DNA from: Thauera sp. K11
Lineage (GTDB): Bacteria; Pseudomonadota; Gammaproteobacteria; Burkholderiales; Rhodocyclaceae
Assembly (NCBI RefSeq): GCF_002354895.1
Contig: NZ_CP023439.1
Coordinates: forward strand, 496,001-560,000
Length of the DNA: 64,000 nucleotides
Direction: 5' to 3'
Positions within the stretch are counted from its first letter, which is position 1; the number at the start of each line of letters is the position of its first letter. The translations under genes and the position numbers were made by a program. The notes under the pieces are model-generated. The model saw only the letters and a program-made list of their open reading frames with translations, was not told the origin of the DNA and made no database searches. This document shows positions 48,383 to 56,943 of this stretch, in pieces.

Positions 48383-48537
48383 TGCGCGTCTTTGTGATGA
48401 AATTTAGTCCTGCAGGGCTTCCTTACCCCGCGCTCGTTCTCCTGTGCGCGTTGACGAAAGGTCAGGATCAGTGAGATGACTGAAACGGTGAGTGCGACTG
48501 AGCTGAGCCCTAGGGTTAAGAAGTCTTTCATTTCCAT
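48379..48537 (-). CDS. Small single-pass membrane ORF heading the leo operon
   Basis: A 52-residue ORF with a clear transmembrane helix, DFLTLGLSSVALTVSVISLI, followed by a basic cytoplasmic stretch (TFRQRAQ, VRKPCRTKFHHKD). Its TGA overlaps the leoC ATG (ATGA). This tight overlap and the membrane helix suggest a genuine small operon member. It has no strong ribosome-binding site. The second ATG (MKDFL) is an alternative start. I know no family for it; it may be an anchor or regulator for the dynamins. Confidence 0.55.
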   Translation of the reverse strand: MEMKDFLTLGLSSVALTVSVISLILTFRQRAQENERGVRKPCRTKFHHKDAQ

Positions 48538-48596
48538 GTGATGCAAAACCTGGAGAACGAACCGGAAAGTGAGGGGTCTTTATAATAAAATGCATT

Positions 48597-49100
48597 TTAT
48601 GCCTCTTGCAAGTATCGTCGGCAAATCACGCAGCAGGCGATCTCGAGGAAGGCTTCATGGATGATGGCCAAGCTGCTCGAAACGGATGCGCAGTCGCCGA
48701 AAGTTGTGCAACCAACCCAAGGTGCGCTCGACAATCGAGAGGGGCTTGCCCAGAGCGCTGCCATGCGGCTCGCCGCGGCGGGCGATCTGGGTGGTGATGC
48801 CCGCAGCGTGGAGCGGCTGGCGGTACTTGTCGTGGTCGTAGCCGCGATCGGCCCGCACGAGCCGAGGTTTCGACAGCGGTCGGCCGCGCTTGCCGCGGAT
48901 CGGCGGGATCGCCTCGACCAGGGGGAGAAGTTGGGTGACAGCGTTGCGGTTGGTGCCGGTGAGGATCACCGCGAGCGGGATACCTTGCGCTTCGGTGATG
49001 GGATGGTGCTTGGAGCCTGGGCGAGCGCGATTGGTGGGGTTCGGTCTTGTCTTTGACCGGCCCCCACAGCACGGATGGACGAGGAATCGACGATGGTACG
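48597..49100 (-). pseudogene. IS5-family transposase fragment, frameshifted and N-terminally truncated
   Basis: The reading VDSSSIRAVGAG (DDE region) shifts frame and continues with TRPNPTNRARPGSKHHPIT, then LVRADRGYDHDKYRQPL and the C-terminal RRGEPHGSALGKPLSIVERT. Near 48660 an extra C shifts the frame again, before the natural end HEAFLEIACCVICRRYLQEA. The N-terminal half is missing. It lies immediately upstream of the leo operon and may separate it from its original promoter. Confidence 0.8.
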
Positions 49101-49323
49101 AGAACAATTTCGTCCTCCCGCCGCTGTCCTTATGACGACCTCCTCATTCGGAATGCGTGGTGTCGTAACGCTTGAAGGTCTGCTCGGACGGCCTCTGCTG
49201 AGCGCCAGGTCGGCCGGGCAAAGCCGTTCATTCATCCCAAACTGATGCTGCTCCTCACCCGCAACGACAATCAGTTCGCGGCTTCCGTTTGAAGCGGCTA
49301 TTTCCTCATCATTCAACCGCTAA

Positions 49324-50310
49324 TCAGCTACCCTCCCAGGCCGTTCTGTACTGCACGACACTCCCTTTGGGCACGGTTGTTCCCGGTGTGGGTGAGATAC
49401 GATACGGGCAGCCGTATCCGCCAAAATCCTCGTCATCGGGACCATGGACTGGCGTCTCCTTGGCTACCAGCCCGCTCTTCTTGAGCGTTTCATCGTAGCC
49501 GTAGTCACATTCGGATGCTGGCTGCGGAACCGGGACCCGGCCCGTTCCGCCCGCAGACTCCCCCTGTGCCTGCGGCATGGCACAGCGAGGAACGGCAAGA
49601 CCCCGCCCGATCGTGATGGCTTCTGGCTGAACGGCGGCAAATGCCTTGCGGGCGACTTCGCCGTACTTACCAGGATCGCAATTGAAACCGGATTCCATGA
49701 TCCAATCCTCACTCTCAGCCGACACCATGGCACTCTGCCACTGGTCCGCTGCAGCGATGGCAGCATCGCCGACCAGCCTGACCTCCAGCATCACCTCAAG
49801 GAAATCCAGTGCTCTCGTGCCTTCCCAATGGGCATAAACAGATGGGTCGCTAGCATTCCCGCAGCCTGACAGGCAATCGGCATAGAACAGTGTCCGGCCC
49901 GCGGACTCCTGAAAGCTCCCGAAAGACATTTGGCTCAAGTGCAGGCTTCTCGAGCCCGGCTCCTCATGCAGAAACTTTCCGACATCGACGTCGCATCCTG
50001 GGGCCAACAGCATTCGCAACGCGCTCACCGATTTGTCTTCACCCCCTCCTACCGTGGCCTCCACCGTGCAAGCACCCATTTTGTAAGTACGCAGTTCCCC
50101 ATCCGGCGACAATTTGACCGGCGGGCCGGTCAAGCTTTCCAGATAGTGCAGACTTGCACCGATCATTTCCGGCTGCACGATCCGGCTTACGGAATCTTGC
50201 AGTGGCTCTGGCTGCTTCTGTCCGGATGGCTGTTCAGGCAGTTGTCCGGGCGGTTCGGAGCAAGCCCCCAAGGTGACCGCCGCGGCGAGCAGGATCAACA
50301 CCTTTCTCAT
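49324..50310 (-). CDS. Lipoprotein with PASTA-like C-terminal domain
   Basis: A 328-residue exported protein. The signal peptide MRKVLILLAAAVTLGACSEPP has a lipobox LGAC, so it is lipid-anchored. The middle part has several cysteines (GACTVEAT, APGCDVD, CLSGCGN), likely disulfides. The last 60 residues (GLVAKETPVHGP and ISPTPGTTVPKGSVVQYRTA) resemble a PASTA domain, usual in cell-wall-binding proteins. It is in the island between the leo operon and a GYF-domain protein, both on the same strand. The function is not known. Confidence 0.75.
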   Translation of the reverse strand: MRKVLILLAAAVTLGACSEPPGQLPEQPSGQKQPEPLQDSVSRIVQPEMIGASLHYLESLTGPPVKLSPDGELRTYKMGACTVEATVGGGEDKSVSALRMLLAPGCDVDVGKFLHEEPGSRSLHLSQMSFGSFQESAGRTLFYADCLSGCGNASDPSVYAHWEGTRALDFLEVMLEVRLVGDAAIAAADQWQSAMVSAESEDWIMESGFNCDPGKYGEVARKAFAAVQPEAITIGRGLAVPRCAMPQAQGESAGGTGRVPVPQPASECDYGYDETLKKSGLVAKETPVHGPDDEDFGGYGCPYRISPTPGTTVPKGSVVQYRTAWEGS

Positions 50311-50399
50311 TCATCTTCTCCTTGAATCAATCAGCATGGTGACTGGCTGCCTGGGAATCGTTTGACTCCTCCCGGACGGCCACAGGCATTCAGTGCGTG

Positions 50400-51137
50400 C
50401 TACCAACCAACAATCGTCACGTAAATCTGGTTCTGGCCTTTTTCCTCGATGGTGATGCGCAGATCCTTGCCGTTGTCCAGCGTCGCGGTCGCCTTGTAGA
50501 AACCGCTGGAAACTTCATCGGTAATCGTCACCGCCTTGCAGGTCGCAGCGCGAAACGGCAGGTTTTCCGCAAGAAGTTCGGTGACGGAGGAGCAGGCACT
50601 TTCTTCGATGATGCCTTGGTTGTTTCCAACGGACATCAAGATCGACACCACGAAAGCGGCGACCCAGCTCCAGAAATAGTGCTTCTTATGCTTGAGCAGT
50701 TCGGCTCGTTTCCACAGATAGACGGGAACGATGAATGTCGTCCAGCTATTCGGTGCCTGGTGTCCAGCGGCTTTGAGTTTCTTTTCGTCGAGGACGCAGC
50801 AAACGATATTGGCGGCAAGGAACAGCCACCACAGTTCGATGCCCGCGAGGATTTCGACGATGGTACCGACGATGGGTACGGCTACTACTGCCCAGACGTA
50901 TCTGTTGTCGATGTCGGTGCCGTGCAGCGGCGGCGGAGAGTTTGGCTTGTCGTGAACGAACAGGGATGCCAGAACATCCACCGCATGGGCTACCTGCCAA
51001 TCGCCTATGCCGTTCCAGACATGGGTTTGAGACGTGATCGTCCCTGCGGCGATCAGGCTCTTGATCTGTTCGAGATCAACCGGCCCAACCTGTTCTCCTT
51101 TTAAAGCGTAATACCAGTCCTTTGCTGCTTCCGTCAT
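50400..51137 (-). CDS. GYF-domain (DUF4339) membrane protein
   Basis: A 245-residue protein. Residues 5-55 (WYYALKGEQVGPVDLEQIKS and HVWNGIGDWQVA) are a GYF_2/DUF4339 domain, usually a peptide-binding module. Two or three hydrophobic segments follow (VWAVVAVPIVGTIVEILAGI, LWWLFLAANIVCCVL, FWSWVAAFVVSILMSV), then a soluble C-terminal part with a DUF4333-like look (ACSSVTELLAENLPF). Start 51137 is supported by AGGGAGGAAG. Its gene is divergent from the regulator gene to the right. Confidence 0.8.
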   Translation of the reverse strand: MTEAAKDWYYALKGEQVGPVDLEQIKSLIAAGTITSQTHVWNGIGDWQVAHAVDVLASLFVHDKPNSPPPLHGTDIDNRYVWAVVAVPIVGTIVEILAGIELWWLFLAANIVCCVLDEKKLKAAGHQAPNSWTTFIVPVYLWKRAELLKHKKHYFWSWVAAFVVSILMSVGNNQGIIEESACSSVTELLAENLPFRAATCKAVTITDEVSSGFYKATATLDNGKDLRITIEEKGQNQIYVTIVGW

Positions 51138-51247
51138 TTCTTCCTCCCTGGCCACCTGGCCATATCGTGCAGTCAACAACAAGCTGTTGTCTTAATAATA
51201 CAACAAATAAGAAACTCCCTCCAGCTCATGAACATAACTTTCTGTTC

Positions 51248-51652
51248 ATGGACGAAAAAATGGCTTTCTCTCAAAGACTTGCCGACGCACTACGGGCATC
51301 CGGCTATGAGCCTCGACCCTCGGTGCTTGAGAAGGAGTTCAACACTCGCTACTGGGGGCGGCCCGTGACCTATCAGGCCGTGACCCGTTGGCTGAAAGGA
51401 GAGGCGGTTCCTGGTCAGGACAAGTTGCAGGTACTGGCCGAGTGGCTGGGCGTCGAACCGCAATACCTGCGCTTCGGCGAAGCGGTAGTCGGACGGATAC
51501 GCGAGCGCAAGACGCGCTGGGAGGAAGGCTTCAGCGCCGAGGAACGGCAGTTGCTCGACGCTTACCTACGGCTGCCGATGGACAAGCGCAAGCTGCTGTG
51601 CGAACTGATGCGGACCTTCGTTGCGGCATACGGAGAGAAGGACCGAACTTGA
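51248..51652 (+). CDS. XRE-like regulator of the island
   Basis: A 134-residue protein. A helix-turn-helix is visible at ALRASGYEPRPSVLEKEFNT, GRPVTYQAVTRWLKGEAVPG and LQVLAEWLGVEPQYLRFG, a pattern of phage-like repressors that act as single-copy regulators. The C-terminal helices (RQLLDAYLRLPMDKRKLLCEL) may serve dimerisation. Starts at 51248 or 51260 are both possible; neither has a good ribosome-binding site. The gene is divergent from the GYF-domain gene. Confidence 0.75.
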   Translation: MDEKMAFSQRLADALRASGYEPRPSVLEKEFNTRYWGRPVTYQAVTRWLKGEAVPGQDKLQVLAEWLGVEPQYLRFGEAVVGRIRERKTRWEEGFSAEERQLLDAYLRLPMDKRKLLCELMRTFVAAYGEKDRT

Positions 51653-51749
51653 GCCACGCCACGGATACGCCACCACAGATGGCTTGGTGACGTAGTGCTA
51701 AAGTGCATCACACGAAAGTTCTGGAGATCGACCTGTCTGAACGGCTATG

Positions 51750-51777
51750 GATCATCCCGCCTCGTGGCGGGATGATC
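51750..51777. repeat. 12-base hairpin downstream of the RDF-like gene
   Basis: GATCATCCCGCC and GGCGGGATGATC pair perfectly around TCGT, 33 bases beyond the stop of the minus-strand gene. No T run follows on either strand; it may be an RNA end-protecting stem. Confidence 0.6.
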
Positions 51778-51809
51778 GAAGCCTTCCGTGCTCTGATGGA
51801 GGCGCTTGC

Positions 51810-52727
51810 TCACGTGGTTGCCGCGCTCTTGGGCAGTCTGGGCGTGAGGCTAGACCGGCGAATCGGCGTCGTTGGAACTGCAGGAGCTTGCGGCTTCGGC
51901 TCATCCAGATCAGTCCCGGACCTTTCGGGGTAGAACTCGTCGAGCACGTCCGGCACCTCGTCGTCGCTTTCCTCGAAACAGCCGTTTGCCATGGCTCCCC
52001 TCGCGGCCTCTTCGAGTCTGACGGCATCCACGCCCTGTTCGGCGTGTTGCTCGGCAGCCTGTCGGGCCACCCCGACCACCTCGGCGAGCGTTTTGCCCTC
52101 ACGCAAAGTCAGGTCTACGTAATACACAGGCGTCCGGTAGGAAAGGGTTGTGCTCTTGCCCCGCAACCGGAGCAGGAGCGGCATGTATTTCGCCAATCCA
52201 CCGCTGACGGCGTCGAAGTACGCCAGCCGTGCCGCCAGCGTACGAATCGAGTTGTACCCCGTCGTGCGGAAGATGAAACTGCCGAGATCGTCATCCTGAC
52301 CGTCGATCTGTACGTTCAGCCGTCCGAAGAGCTTGCACCCGCCTGTGCGGCCAAACTCGCACCCATCGGGACCGAGGCAGGGGAGTTCCTGCAGTCCTTC
52401 CTGCGTGCGCCGCCGCGCGGTTTCCCCATCTCCCACGCACACGGGGCGACCGGTGTTGCGATCAAAAAGGCTGTACTGCGCCCGGAGGTTCAGATCGGGC
52501 GCGTTGAAGAGCAGCCTCACCGGGATCGCCCGCAGCTTGCCGTTGGGTATGCCTTCAGCAAGCTGCGTTTGCAGCGGGTGGAGCATCCACCCATCCCAGG
52601 TCTGAACCTGGGTGGTGATGGTAAAGAAGTCGTCCTTCTCCGGCAGGCGCTTCCCGTTCTTCTCGACGACGTGCCCGATGGCGATCCGGCCGATTACGGG
52701 CGGTGTGATGGCAAGACCCTTTATCAC
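51810..52727 (-). CDS. Recombination directionality factor-like protein
   Basis: A 305-residue protein of the family often annotated as hydrolase or metal-binding protein in ICEs, similar to Gp3-like recombination directionality factors. A cysteine cluster, LPCLGPDGCEFGRTGGCKLFG (about residues 120-140, in two parts), may bind zinc; preceding it is VCVGDGETARR. The rest (YFDAVSGGLAKYMPLLLRLR) is family-typical. The C-terminal 50 residues are acidic and disordered. Its ATG overlaps the stop of the YqaJ gene by 4 bases. Confidence 0.75.
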   Translation of the reverse strand: MIKGLAITPPVIGRIAIGHVVEKNGKRLPEKDDFFTITTQVQTWDGWMLHPLQTQLAEGIPNGKLRAIPVRLLFNAPDLNLRAQYSLFDRNTGRPVCVGDGETARRRTQEGLQELPCLGPDGCEFGRTGGCKLFGRLNVQIDGQDDDLGSFIFRTTGYNSIRTLAARLAYFDAVSGGLAKYMPLLLRLRGKSTTLSYRTPVYYVDLTLREGKTLAEVVGVARQAAEQHAEQGVDAVRLEEAARGAMANGCFEESDDEVPDVLDEFYPERSGTDLDEPKPQAPAVPTTPIRRSSLTPRLPKSAATT

Positions 52728-53707
52728 GATGCCTCCTTCTGAATGGTGGCGGGTTTGTCGACCTGCATGAGGAACCGGCGGCTTCCCGGGATGGTGGTGG
52801 CGTACTGCGCAGCCAGTTCCGGATGCTCCTGCAGCAGACGCTTGACGTCAGTGACGGCGCTGTCGCGCGCGTTCTTCCACGTAACCCGTCCGCCTGCAAA
52901 GATGGCCTCGGAGGCTTCGCCCATCGCCGCCTGGATCGTCTGCCGGTGCGTGCTCTCCAGAAACTCCAGTTGGATACGCTGACGCTTGAAGCTGAGGAGT
53001 TCGGCAAACAAGGTGTTCAGGGTTTCCGAACCCGTGCAGTCGAGCGTTGCACCGAAGTCATGGGGATAGAGGCGGGCAAGCGCCTTGCCGCTGGATTCCG
53101 ATCCATCGACTGCAGGGGGTTCATCACGCCGTACCTTGTCCCAAAAGGCTTCCTCGCATTCGATCAGTGCGTCGACCTTGTCGTCGTCGCGCTCAACCCG
53201 GTAGATGCGGAAGTCCTGTCCGGCAATCAGGACCGCAACATCGGCCCACAACTTGCCGGTGACGGCCAACTGGTGGAGCACCTGGCATTGATACGCCTCG
53301 GGGATACCCTCCTCCCAGAACGGAGCCGAGTGGTAGCCGGCGGTCTTGATCTCCAACACGCCTTCACCACCAATGGCCCGGTCCAGATTGGCCAGCATGA
53401 AGGGATGGTCGGGGTGTTGCAGAATGGCATTCACCCGTCGCACCTTGTTGCCGGTGCGTTCCGAGTAAACGCGTGCAAGTACCGGCTCCAGCGTGGTACC
53501 CCAGAACACGGATTCGGACTGACCGAGGTCATTGGGTGCCTGACGGCCGGTTTTCTCCATCCACAGTGCCAGGGGGCTCTTGTAGGGAGAAAGGCCAACT
53601 GCTGCTGCAGCATCGGACGAGCCTATGCCGCCGGTGCGGATGGTGAGCCACTGTTGCCGGCTCAGTTCCTTCGTGGATACCAGCCGGATCGCGTCGCCAT
53701 GTTTCAT
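52724..53707 (-). CDS. YqaJ-type viral recombinase (lambda exonuclease fold)
   Basis: A 327-residue nuclease of the YqaJ family. The N-terminus RTGGIGSSDAAAAVGLSPYK is the signature. The catalytic core shows GTTLEPVLARVY, the acidic LANLDRAI and LEIKTAGYH (D...ExK), followed by YQCQVLHQLAVTG. Such enzymes produce 3' single strands for annealing-based recombination, usually with a Bet/RecT-like annealase; none is seen next to it in this window. It is translationally coupled with the RDF-like gene. Confidence 0.88.
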   Translation of the reverse strand: MKHGDAIRLVSTKELSRQQWLTIRTGGIGSSDAAAAVGLSPYKSPLALWMEKTGRQAPNDLGQSESVFWGTTLEPVLARVYSERTGNKVRRVNAILQHPDHPFMLANLDRAIGGEGVLEIKTAGYHSAPFWEEGIPEAYQCQVLHQLAVTGKLWADVAVLIAGQDFRIYRVERDDDKVDALIECEEAFWDKVRRDEPPAVDGSESSGKALARLYPHDFGATLDCTGSETLNTLFAELLSFKRQRIQLEFLESTHRQTIQAAMGEASEAIFAGGRVTWKNARDSAVTDVKRLLQEHPELAAQYATTIPGSRRFLMQVDKPATIQKEAS

Positions 53708-53781
53708 GATGAGTTCTCCAGAAAAGAAAATGCCGTGACCGGTCGTGGCCGGTCACGGCGGGTTTGTCAGGCAGGGAGGGG

Positions 53782-54738
53782 CTACGCGGTCATCTTCAAC
53801 GCCTCGTCGAGCGCTTTCTTCTTCAACGTGGCGCCCTGACCGAACCATGCCGAATCGAGCCGGTAGTCCTGGCTACGGGCGCGGCGCTGGTGGTCGACGT
53901 ACTCGGTGATGGAATTGAGCAGTCCCCACGCCGTTCCCTTGGCCGAGGCGAGTTCGGCACCATGCCCTTGCCCGTCGTAGAGCGCCTGCACCGCCTTGAT
54001 TGCCCGCCCGTTGGTCAGACCGGACGCGGCTGGCGCGGCCGAATCGGTGAAGACGCGTAGGAAGTAGCTCAAGGCTTCGTGGGATTTCACCCTGCGTTCG
54101 GAAAGCATCTTCATGCGAACCATAAAGGCATCCCACGACGAGACGGACACGCCCAACTGCTGCTTGACGGCTTGCGCGTCGAACTGGCTGCGGTGGGGAA
54201 CCTTGACCGCGCCATCACCATCACGCAGGGCAATCGCCAAGGTGTTGTTGCATACCACTCGCACGGACGTGAACTGCGCGGTGGTCGCCATCGTGCCATC
54301 GCAGGCCGTCGCCAGCAGCAGGTAGCCGTTCACGCGGTCACGGCCTTTGAGGCAGGCGCTTTGGCCGGTTTTCGCCAGCGCCCACAGCTTGCGGCCTTCT
54401 TTCAGCACACCCGCGGTTTCCAGCTCGAAGCCACCCACTTCGGTCAGGTCGCGGTAGAACTCGAGAATTTCCCAGGGCTGCACGACCTGAAAGCGTCGGG
54501 AGACGACCGACAGCGGCGCTTTGGTGTCCGAACGGAACAGTACGCGCTGCTCGGGAAAGGCGTGGATGGAGCCCAGGTCATCACCGTTGATGACGTAGCG
54601 CACGTCCGCCGCTTCGACGCGCCAGTGCATCCCAGCCTGCCGCGCCCAAACTTCCAGCGGTTGATTCGGAGAGAGCTGATTGCCGAGGCCGTGCCAAGGT
54701 TCTTGGCCGACATAGGCCATCGTTTGTACGAGGTGCAT
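53782..54738 (-). CDS. DUF932 (phage/plasmid-like TIGR03299) protein
   Basis: A 318-residue protein. The opening AYVGQEPWHGLGNQLSPNQP, then FRSDTKAPLSVVSRRFQVVQP and SVRVVCNNTLAIAL, are typical of DUF932, which is encoded in ICEs, plasmids and phages next to recombination genes. Function remains unknown. The start at 54738 is preceded by GGGAG. Distant upstream codons in frame look non-coding. Confidence 0.88.
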   Translation of the reverse strand: MHLVQTMAYVGQEPWHGLGNQLSPNQPLEVWARQAGMHWRVEAADVRYVINGDDLGSIHAFPEQRVLFRSDTKAPLSVVSRRFQVVQPWEILEFYRDLTEVGGFELETAGVLKEGRKLWALAKTGQSACLKGRDRVNGYLLLATACDGTMATTAQFTSVRVVCNNTLAIALRDGDGAVKVPHRSQFDAQAVKQQLGVSVSSWDAFMVRMKMLSERRVKSHEALSYFLRVFTDSAAPAASGLTNGRAIKAVQALYDGQGHGAELASAKGTAWGLLNSITEYVDHQRRARSQDYRLDSAWFGQGATLKKKALDEALKMTA

Positions 54739-54854
54739 GGTTGCTCCCGATAGTGGGGTTGTGATTGCGATGACAAAAATACCTGCCGCCCTAAGGGGCG
54801 GCAGGCATCTAGGCGTCGTGATGGAAACAGCAGGAAAGCGAACGGATGCGCAGG

Positions 54855-55205
54855 CTACCGGGCAGAGGACATCTGGCGATTGCTGAAGCGGTGGCCGCAG
54901 TCTTGACACTCGAAGTTGTCGAGCACCTTGTCATCGATGTGCTCACCAAGGGCAGCGCCGGTGACGCCGCCAGCCGCGCCGCCCAACAACGCCCCCATCA
55001 GCAAGCCAGCCAAACCGCCGACGAACGCACCGACGGGGCCAGCGGCCAGGCCAATCGCTGCGCCTGATTCAGCGCCCCTCATTGCGGCGGCGGCACTACC
55101 GGCGGCGCCACTGAGCGCGCCCACGGCGCCACCTGCCTTGCGACCATAGTTCAGGGTGATGACGTTGGCGGACCTGCAGCGGGGACAAGAATTTGTGGTG
55201 TTCAT
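54855..55205 (-). CDS. Zn-ribbon protein with central glycine-zipper segment
   Basis: A 116-residue protein. CPRC at residues 8-11 and CQDC near 100-103 would form one zinc ribbon from both ends. Between them is a long glycine/alanine-rich hydrophobic region (AGPVGAFVGGLAGLLMGALL and GGAAGGVTGAALG), a glycine zipper that may insert into a membrane. The start at 55205 follows a GGCG site. Family unknown to me; it is the last recognisable gene of the island. Confidence 0.65.
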   Translation of the reverse strand: MNTTNSCPRCRSANVITLNYGRKAGGAVGALSGAAGSAAAAMRGAESGAAIGLAAGPVGAFVGGLAGLLMGALLGGAAGGVTGAALGEHIDDKVLDNFECQDCGHRFSNRQMSSAR

Positions 55206-55671
55206 ATATCGCCTCATGGTTGATGGGGCGGACACACACGCCGCCCTAAGCGCGCCGAAGCGTGCTCATGGGAGATATATGCGGGTGAAAAAATCTAGAT
55301 GCAGGGCGACGAACTGACCCCTGCGGCGCCACTCGCAGATCCCTCGAAAATGTCAGCAGGATTAAGAATCTAATTCTCGCAACGAAGCCACCGTGGAAAT
55401 CAACCTGAACGCCCCGTCTGACGTGGTATCCGGCGCTGTTGCATCAACCCGCCAACGTCGGACCGCATGCCGCAAAGCCGCGCAAGGATCGAACTCGTCT
55501 CGCTCCGGTGGGTCCCGGCAGCCCATCGAAATGATGCGAGGATGACGTGATGAGAGGCTACCCGAACCGGGTCTATCACCTAAGTCTTAGCTCGTGTGGA
55601 TCATGCCGGATATATTTCCGGGTCATGATGGAGGCGTACTCTCCAATGCCGATCGATTGGGGAGAGCGCCC
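55206..55671. other. Right-hand border zone of the island, no gene seen
   Basis: These 466 bases change from the island to the GC-rich secreted-protein locus. I recognise no gene, no tRNA end repeat and no integrase. A dyad at 55600-55629 is listed separately. Confidence 0.4.
55600..55629. promoter_or_regulatory. Imperfect dyad upstream of the toroid-repeat protein gene
   Basis: ATCATG-CCGG (55600-55609) and CCGG-GT-CATGAT (55618-55629) form an imperfect inverted repeat centred about 57 bases before the GTG start. It might be a repressor operator or overlap the promoter. Confidence 0.35.
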
Positions 55672-56943
55672 GTGCTTCGTCGTTTCATCGCCGTGCCGCT
55701 TGCCGGCACCTTGCTCGCCGCCTGCGCCGTCCCGGCGTTCGCGGCGGGCGACTACGGACTGGCCGGCAAGCAGGCTGCCGACTGGCTGATTTCCCGGCAG
55801 GACGCGAGCGACGGCAGTTGGGGCAACGCGCCCGGCCTGAAGCCCGTGCATACCGCCCTGGCCGTGCGCGCGCTGCACGCCATGAACCGGCGCGACGCCG
55901 CCTACTACGCGGGTATCGCCTGGCTGAAGAACCACGAGACCGGCAACATCGACTACCGCGCGCGGCGGATGGTGGCGCTGGCCGAGAGCGGCGCCGTGGT
56001 CTCGAACGACCTCCAGGCGTTGCTGAGCGAACAGCGCCCCGGCGCCCCTTTCAATCGCGGATGGGGACTCACCGCCGCCTACAACGGCTCGCCGCTCGAT
56101 ACCGCGCTCGCGCTGCAGGCGATCGGCGTCAGCGGCCAGACCGTCGATACGTCCGCCGCCATCTCCTACCTCAAGGGGGCCCAGCTCACCGGCACCGACA
56201 AGGGCTGGTCCATCAGCCAGAACACCGCCAGCGACGCCACGACCAACGCCATGGTCATCCTGGCGCTTGTTCCCTACCGGGCCCAGGACAACACGCTGGC
56301 CACGCCCCTGGCCAATGCGGCGGCGACGCTCGCGGCCCAGGTCGGCGCCGGGGCGCCGGTGCAGATGCGCGCGCTGGCCGCCCAGGCCCTGCTGGCGCGC
56401 GACCCGGCGTCTTCCAGCGGCATCGCGCTGCTGAACGGGGTGCTCGCCCAGCAGGGAAGCGACGGCGCCTGGGGCGGCGACATCCACGCCACCGCCTCGG
56501 CCCTGCAGGCGCTCGCGGTGGCGGCCGGCAGTGATCTTGCTGCGCAGCGCCTGCGCGTCGAAGTCCCCGACGAAGCCCTGCGGGCGGCCATCAACAAGGC
56601 GCTCAACCGGGGGGCGCTGGATCATCTCAATCGCGGTGAATTGGCGAAGCTGACCTCGCTCGACATCTCGGGGAGCGGGGTGACGAGCCTGGCCGGGCTG
56701 GAGTACGCCACCAATCTCACCGCGCTCCATGCCGCCAACAACAGCATCACGGACACCTCGCCCCTGAATGGCCTGACCCAGCTCGCAACCACCGATCTGG
56801 CCGGCAATCCCTGCGCCGGGTGCAGCGCGGGCGGCACGTCGATGCCCATGGGCGAAACCCCGCTGCCGGCCTGGGCGCTGGCTGCATTGGGCGCGGCCTT
56901 TGTGGGCGCCATGCGCCGTTCGCGCAACCGGAGAGGTTCATGA
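55672..56943 (+). CDS. Secreted alpha/alpha-toroid repeat protein with CTERM-like sorting tail
   Basis: A 423-residue exported protein. The signal peptide is [24 protein letters not shown]. Residues 30-300 are terpene-cyclase/prenyltransferase-like helical repeats ([46 protein letters not shown]). A leucine-rich segment ([20 protein letters not shown] and [14 protein letters not shown]) follows at about 330-390. The tail [20 protein letters not shown] ending in RRSRNRRGS looks like a VPLPA/PEP-CTERM sorting signal (motif, helix, arginines). Start is GTG with GGGGAG 7 bases upstream. The stop overlaps the next gene by 4 bases. Confidence 0.78.
   Translation: MLRRFIAVPLAGTLLAACAVPAFAAGDYGLAGKQAADWLISRQDASDGSWGNAPGLKPVHTALAVRALHAMNRRDAAYYAGIAWLKNHETGNIDYRARRMVALAESGAVVSNDLQALLSEQRPGAPFNRGWGLTAAYNGSPLDTALALQAIGVSGQTVDTSAAISYLKGAQLTGTDKGWSISQNTASDATTNAMVILALVPYRAQDNTLATPLANAAATLAAQVGAGAPVQMRALAAQALLARDPASSSGIALLNGVLAQQGSDGAWGGDIHATASALQALAVAAGSDLAAQRLRVEVPDEALRAAINKALNRGALDHLNRGELAKLTSLDISGSGVTSLAGLEYATNLTALHAANNSITDTSPLNGLTQLATTDLAGNPCAGCSAGGTSMPMGETPLPAWALAALGAAFVGAMRRSRNRRGS

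Noticed and set aside
48966..49316. A 116-codon minus-strand ORF ending in the IS5 fragment
   Set aside because: Its C-terminal part is the transposase read through a frameshift and the N-terminal part looks like unrelated flanking sequence.
51750..51777. Intrinsic terminator for the RDF-like gene
   Set aside because: The stem is perfect but lacks a T tract on either strand, so it is listed only as a hairpin.
51747..52742. A plus-strand frame of 331 codons over the RDF-like gene
   Set aside because: It is antisense to a coupled gene pair and shows no domain.
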